DNA of 64,000 nucleotides from Sparus aurata (Eukaryota; Chordata; Actinopteri; Spariformes; Sparidae), in NCBI RefSeq assembly GCF_900880675.1, contig NC_044189.1, forward strand, positions 3,657,747 through 3,721,746. Direction: 5' to 3'. Of the stretch, positions 59,741 through 64,000 are shown piece by piece. Both the position numbers and the translations under genes were made by a program. How positions within the stretch are numbered: the first letter of the stretch is position 1; the number at the start of each line of letters is the position of its first letter. Below the pieces are notes generated by a model. The model was not told the origin of the DNA and made no database searches. It saw only the letters and a list, made by a program, of their open reading frames with translations.

Positions 59741-61224
59741 GTAAGAGACCCAATGAGGACAGAGTTGGTTTGGAGAGGTCCAGTTCTTTGGATATGATCT
59801 TTGGTCTTTTCTCATGGGGATGGGGTGCTATCAGTAAAGCTTGCGTAGGGCACCACATGGTCTAGGACCGCCCCTGGCTAGACCGTCCCACTTAACAACG
59901 GTTGACGGGGTCTTTTGAAGATCTCTCCGAAGGACTCGCCTTCAAAGGCTGCAAAGGTCGGGTCCTTTGAAGGCTGCAGACCCTGAAGCACTCTATATAT
60001 GTCACCAACATGGCCGCCAACTCAACACAGAAAAGATACTAAACAGATGATTGGTTAACACGATGACGTCACTAACGCGACCTGTGAAGAACAGTCGATT
60101 GTTTTTGCTGTCACTTCCTCCTCTTTCTGTGTTCTGTCTGTTTGAGCAAGTGGATGGTCCTGCACTGCCATCTAGTGGCCAGTCTTGGCAAGCACAATTT
60201 GTCAGGTGGTTTGCTTGTTTGGGAGGTGAAAGTAGACAGACTACGATGTACTGTTAACTGTTTATTAAGAAGAATTGTATCATTAAGCAAAAGCAAAAAG
60301 CTTGATCAAGGAATTTCTCTGTTTGAAAAATCGCAGGCAGCAACGCTGTTAGCTGCAACCAGTCGCCCAGAAAAAGATGCAGAATTTCAGCGTGTAATGC
60401 AATTCATGTTGCTGTCACAATGTATGTGTTGAATTGTCATTGGTCAATCATAAAGATAGGATGAATATTGGACAATCAAGTAAAAATGGTGGGGAAAATC
60501 CCTGTTTTAGACTTTAGCCCTCCCATTGGTGGTGCACAAACTGGTCCCAGTTTCTCGGCACACGAACCCTGATTCCTGGAGACGTCACCCTGTTGAAGAA
60601 AATAAAATGTTCCTGGCCTCAACTGCCTGTCCCTGATATCTGCCTTTGTTTATGGCGTCTTCACTGTTGCATACGCACACGAGATTTGGGAGGTGATATC
60701 GCTGGCCTTCGAGGCCCCTTCATGTGTGAAAGTGATAAGTGAGAGGTGAGTGTGTTCTCTCTCAGACCCTGGCTTTGTTCTCCATGTATAAGCCCCTCAT
60801 AAAAGAGACTAATGCTTCTGACCATCTCATTTGTCAACAGGATATGTGCAGCTCTTTTGATAATGTGAGATCATAGGAAAAGATGGGAAAAGACAATCTA
60901 TATGTGTTGTACAATATTATAGCATCTAAGTGTGGCAGACATCATGATGTAATGAGCAATGAAAGATGTGTGTGTAGGTTCATGAGCAGTGTGTTTGTTA
61001 AGGGGAGTCACGGCAGTCATGGGCAGTATTTAGTAGGCCGGGGTCAGAGGGGTCATACTGAGTTGTCGGTGGGGCATAATGAAAATGTATAAATCTATAT
61101 CTATAAACAGTAGCAAGATATAAAAGGGAGGAGACTATGAGCCCTGTAAGCTCACCTGTGCACATCTCCATCACCATCTCCTTTGTCTCCGCTGGGTTGG
61201 CGTGGCGTCTGTGCTATATATCGC
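59741..61224. other. Intergenic, nothing recognised
   Basis: Mixed unique-looking sequence. A 96-codon plus-strand frame at 60142-60432 and a 69-codon frame at 60883-61092 show no domain, and overlapping frames exist on the other strand. Confidence 0.4.
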
Positions 61225-61525
61225 ATTTTGTCCATAGTTAACTCGCGATTAATCGCAATTTTTTTGGCACATTTTTTTCTGTTCTAAATGTACTTTAATG
61301 TATTTCTTTTCATGTTCTTAATACTTTTAACAACATAAGAAAGGGCAAATATGCTTGCTTTATGAAAATGTTTATTCAACGCTTCAAATCAGGCAGGATA
61401 ATAAAAGGCTCAAGGCTCTTTTTTTTAATACCGAGCGTTAATTGCACATTAAAAAAATTAACGGCGTTAAGAGGATGTTGCGTTAACGAGTTATTAACGC
61501 GTTAACTTTGACAGCCCTAATACAT
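61225..61525. mobile_element. MITE-like fish repeat ending in tttgacagccctaat
   Basis: Contains actcgcgattaatcgcaatt, ctgttctaaatgtacttt and ttaacgcgttaactttgaca, the hallmarks of a very common teleost non-autonomous repeat. Fragments of a relative are at 10591 and 18701. Confidence 0.65.
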
Positions 61526-61605
61526 ATATATGTGTGTGTGTTTAAAAATGTTTTCCTTTCCAATGTTGTTTTTTAAATGTAGCTAAAAGGCTTTGATGTT
61601 GTAGA

Positions 61606-62325
61606 ATGTTGCTGACTGATCCGTGCCATGATGACATCATCGTGACATCAAAGGTGCAGCAACATTCTGGAACATCAGAGCTGTTTGTGGCTTTGATCAG
61701 AAGTTTACAGCAGCTTTACATTTCAGTTACATTTCATTGTGAAGGAACGTCTTCACTGAGCAACATAACAAAGACAGATATAGAAGATATGGACAGGAAG
61801 AGCGACAGCCGAGCAAGCACCAGCCAGGGTCCAAGCAGACGAAAGAAGAAGAAGAAGAAGAAGCCCTCAGAACAATTTAGTGACTCTCACCAAGGAAGTG
61901 ATAAACAGAGAATGGATTCAGAATTCAAGGAGTTATCTAACATAAGGCTAGTGTCTCTGAGAAGCAACCTAGAGGTGCTGATGGAGTCCTTCTACGATAT
62001 GGACGGGCTGGAGGAGCAGCTAGATGAACCCTGTGAGGACATCCTGGATAACAACAAGTGTCTGAACAATGACGAGGAAATAACTGCGTGGGAGTCAGAG
62101 GAGAACATCGTGCTGGAAGAGTCAGAAGAAGACAACTATTTCTGTGAGAGTCCAGAAGAACTAGAGGAGGAAGAAGATGACGTGTCTGTGGAGGCCACAC
62201 GAACAAAGTTTATCAGTCAACGAGAGAATCGCAGGCGTGCTGCTGCAGAGTGTCGACTGAAGTCATCAGGACAGAAATCACTGTGGAAAAGATTCACTCG
62301 CTGGTTCAGGAAGAAAATGAAGTGA
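61606..62325 (+). CDS. Single-exon 239-residue protein of unknown function
   Basis: Seen: ATG at 61606 with an in-frame stop four codons upstream, 239 residues, TGA at 62323-62325, and AATAAA at about 62434. Residues 1-60 are mixed, then a serine-rich and strongly basic stretch (SRRKKKKKKKP), a central EFKELSNIRLVSLRSNLEVL helix, an acidic region (about 130-195, many E/D), and a basic aromatic C-terminus (SLWKRFTRWFRKKMK). A second ATG at residue 62 (MDRKSDSRAST) is an alternative start. No membrane span or known domain recognised. The basic stretch could be a nuclear signal; the C-terminus could bind membranes. It may be a teleost-specific gene, a retrocopy or part of an unrecognised element. 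Confidence 0.5.
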   Translation: MLLTDPCHDDIIVTSKVQQHSGTSELFVALIRSLQQLYISVTFHCEGTSSLSNITKTDIEDMDRKSDSRASTSQGPSRRKKKKKKKPSEQFSDSHQGSDKQRMDSEFKELSNIRLVSLRSNLEVLMESFYDMDGLEEQLDEPCEDILDNNKCLNNDEEITAWESEENIVLEESEEDNYFCESPEELEEEEDDVSVEATRTKFISQRENRRRAAAECRLKSSGQKSLWKRFTRWFRKKMK

Positions 62326-62517
62326 AGATGTTCTCTGGGTTTCTGTACAGGTGATCGCCGGGTGCTCTGGTTCGCCCACAAGCAGTCATCAGCTTAAAAT
62401 ATTAGGAACAATCTACAGAATTAAACCCACTTGATAATAAAGTCAAGCCAAGTGGAGACAGTTTGACACGCAGCCGTCAGTGATGCCATCTATCTATAAA
62501 TGCACGGAATCTCTGTC

Positions 62518-62521
62518 TGTC

Positions 62522-62549
<28 letters not shown>
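62518..62549. repeat. (GT)n microsatellite
   Basis: About 30 bp of alternating gt, interrupted once near its end. Confidence 0.9.
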
Positions 62550-62552
<3 letters not shown>

Positions 62553-62740
62553 CTGTTGGTCAAATATCTCTGCGGATCAGGATCACACTGACCCGAGACT
62601 TTCAACATGGCTGCTGCGTGGTTCAGTGGTGTGCATCTAAGCATTTGTTTGGACTGCAATGATACCGTGACTAAATTATTTCATAAATGCTTTAGAAATT
62701 CCGTCCAGCATTGTCCACCGGAGCCACCACAGTCACGTGC

Positions 62741-63180
62741 GCACCAGAGCCAATCACTGCAGAGCTCAAGCCCATGACATACCTGAAGAAACAAGCGGAT
62801 TGATACCTGCAGCGGCACGAGCTGGACCGGGGTTTTGCCGGCGGTTCGGTCCCGTTCTCTTCTGTTCTGTGCATCTAAACTGACTGTTGTGGATTAATGA
62901 GATTAAACGAGTCCGGACCGAGTCTGTTCGGGTCTGAGGAGATCCGGAGACGCGCGGACAACAAAGTGGAATCAGATCTGTGGATGTTCGTGTGTAGCTA
63001 GCTGCTAGCCGCTAGCTGCTATGCGTGCACCAGAGCCAATCACTGCAGAGCCCATCGCGACCCCCCACCTTAAGAAACAAGCAGATTTATACCTGCAGCG
63101 GCGCGAGCTGGACCGGGATTTTGCCGGCGGTTCGGTCCCGTTCTGTTCTGTGCATCTAAACTGACTGTTGTGGATTAAGC
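62741..63180. repeat. Imperfect direct repeat, period 286 bp
   Basis: Two copies of about 150 bp sharing gagctggaccgg, ttttgccggcggttcggtcc and gtgcatctaaactgactgtt, separated by a diverged spacer. Confidence 0.8.
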
Positions 63181-64000
63181 TAGCTAGCTGCTAGCCGCTA
63201 GCTACACGGCCCACATCCCGAGGCGACGGACCGGCCGCATCGGCACATCCAAAACCGGACTTAGGGTAAATAATGTCCGCCACGCTCTTTCGCGAACATT
63301 GCCGTCACGTTTGCTTTGTGTCTGGTGCAGGAAGAGACGGTAAAAATGGGCTTTTATCACGAAAGTGTCCAAGCAGCAAGTTTGGTTGTTGAGGAACAGG
63401 AAGTTGTGGGAGGGACCTAGGCGGATGATTGACAGGCCGAACGACGGTCAGTGTAGAGACACAATATTGAGAGTTGAGAGATTTGTGACATTTGGCGTGT
63501 TTGGAGTGTGTAGTTGGTGTGTTATGTAGTGTTTGGTGTAGTGTGTTTAGTGAGTAGTGGAATCGTTTTTTTGTTTAATGAGTCAGAACAATGAGGAGAA
63601 GCTGAATGTGGAGCAGGCAGTGCAGCTATTTATTCAGCTGGAAGGAGCTCAGGCAGACCTGAGCATTGCCTGCATTTAAATGTAAATAGTTACATATAAC
63701 TGTCATGACTATGGTTTTATGTCTTTGTATCTTGTCTTGTGTCTTGTTTTTCCATGCCCTCATGTGTCCTTTAAGTTCTCCTGTGTATTTTCCTATGTTC
63801 CCTCTGGCTCCCTCTGTCTATTGCTTTGTTCCCTTCATGTTCTCGTGTGCTCCTCCCCTTCGTTATCTCACCTGTTGGTCCACCTCACCTGTTCCTCGTC
63901 TTGTCATCAGTGTCTGTGTATTTAGTCTCTGTGTTCCCTTCACTCCTTGTCTGGTCATTGTTCTTGTCAGCCCCTGTTTACGTCCATGCTCTCGTCCATG

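Larger units (their letters stand above)
62326..64000. other. Right end of window: repeats, no gene recognised
   Basis: 62741-62900 is repeated at 63027-63180 (gcaccagagccaatcactgc onward, 286 bp apart), with gctagctgctagccgctagc words around. 63700-64000 is pyrimidine-rich (cctgttcctcgtcttgtc) and resembles a common fish interspersed repeat running off the edge. A 68-codon plus-strand frame there is a by-product of its composition. Confidence 0.5.

Noticed and set aside
1..64000. CRISPR arrays, bacterial operons, rRNA genes
   Set aside because: No regular short spacer array, operon or rRNA sequence is present. The repeats seen are eukaryotic transposons, microsatellites and duplicated gene units.

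Overview
The window looks like teleost fish nuclear DNA, probably percomorph. It holds small phase-matched exons in long AT-rich introns, tRNA-derived SINEs with fish-type bodies, MITEs, (GT)n tracts, a DIRS retrotransposon, and vertebrate immune-receptor exons. There is no prokaryotic gene organisation. Most long open frames are chance frames inside introns or repeats.

Layout. (1) About 1-4590, minus strand: a DIRS-type tyrosine-recombinase retrotransposon, cut off at the left edge, with a gag/RT/RNase H reading frame. (2) About 4.6-31.6 kb and 40.9-47.3 kb, plus strand: a head-to-tail array of seven units for type II C-type-lectin-like receptors (CD209-antigen-like / NK-receptor-like). A full unit has a cytoplasmic exon, a transmembrane exon, one to three short neck exons and three CTLD exons, all with matching splice phases. 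Units 3 and 4 are fully open. Units 1, 2, 5 and 6 carry frameshifts or deletions. Unit 7 is open as far as CTLD exon 2, but no third CTLD exon was found. (3) 31.6-40.7 kb: repeats, a pair of 764-bp direct repeats around 3.46 kb, then a 100-N assembly gap. (4) 47.2-52.3 kb: the second copy of a segmental duplication (about 28-35 kb matches 43-52 kb), with its own later insertions. (5) 52.4-57.5 kb, minus strand: a four-exon immunoglobulin V-set gene of the butyrophilin/MOG type with a glycine-rich tail. Its large intron 1 holds a broken PIF/Harbinger transposon. (6) 57.8-64 kb: a Harbinger MITE, other MITEs, a 239-codon single-exon frame of unknown function, and direct repeats.

Working together. 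The lectin-like array and the V-set gene form a small immune-receptor neighbourhood. The most notable point is in units 2 and 3. Each carries two complete N-terminal cassettes (cytoplasmic exon plus transmembrane exon) upstream of one neck/CTLD block. One cassette has tyrosines in its tail (YAKP, YESA). The other looks like its paralogue with every tyrosine replaced. All four cassette exons end in phase 1, so either cassette could be joined to the same lectin domain. Each has an Ets/PU.1-like site upstream. This would allow signalling and tyrosine-free forms of one receptor from alternative first exons.
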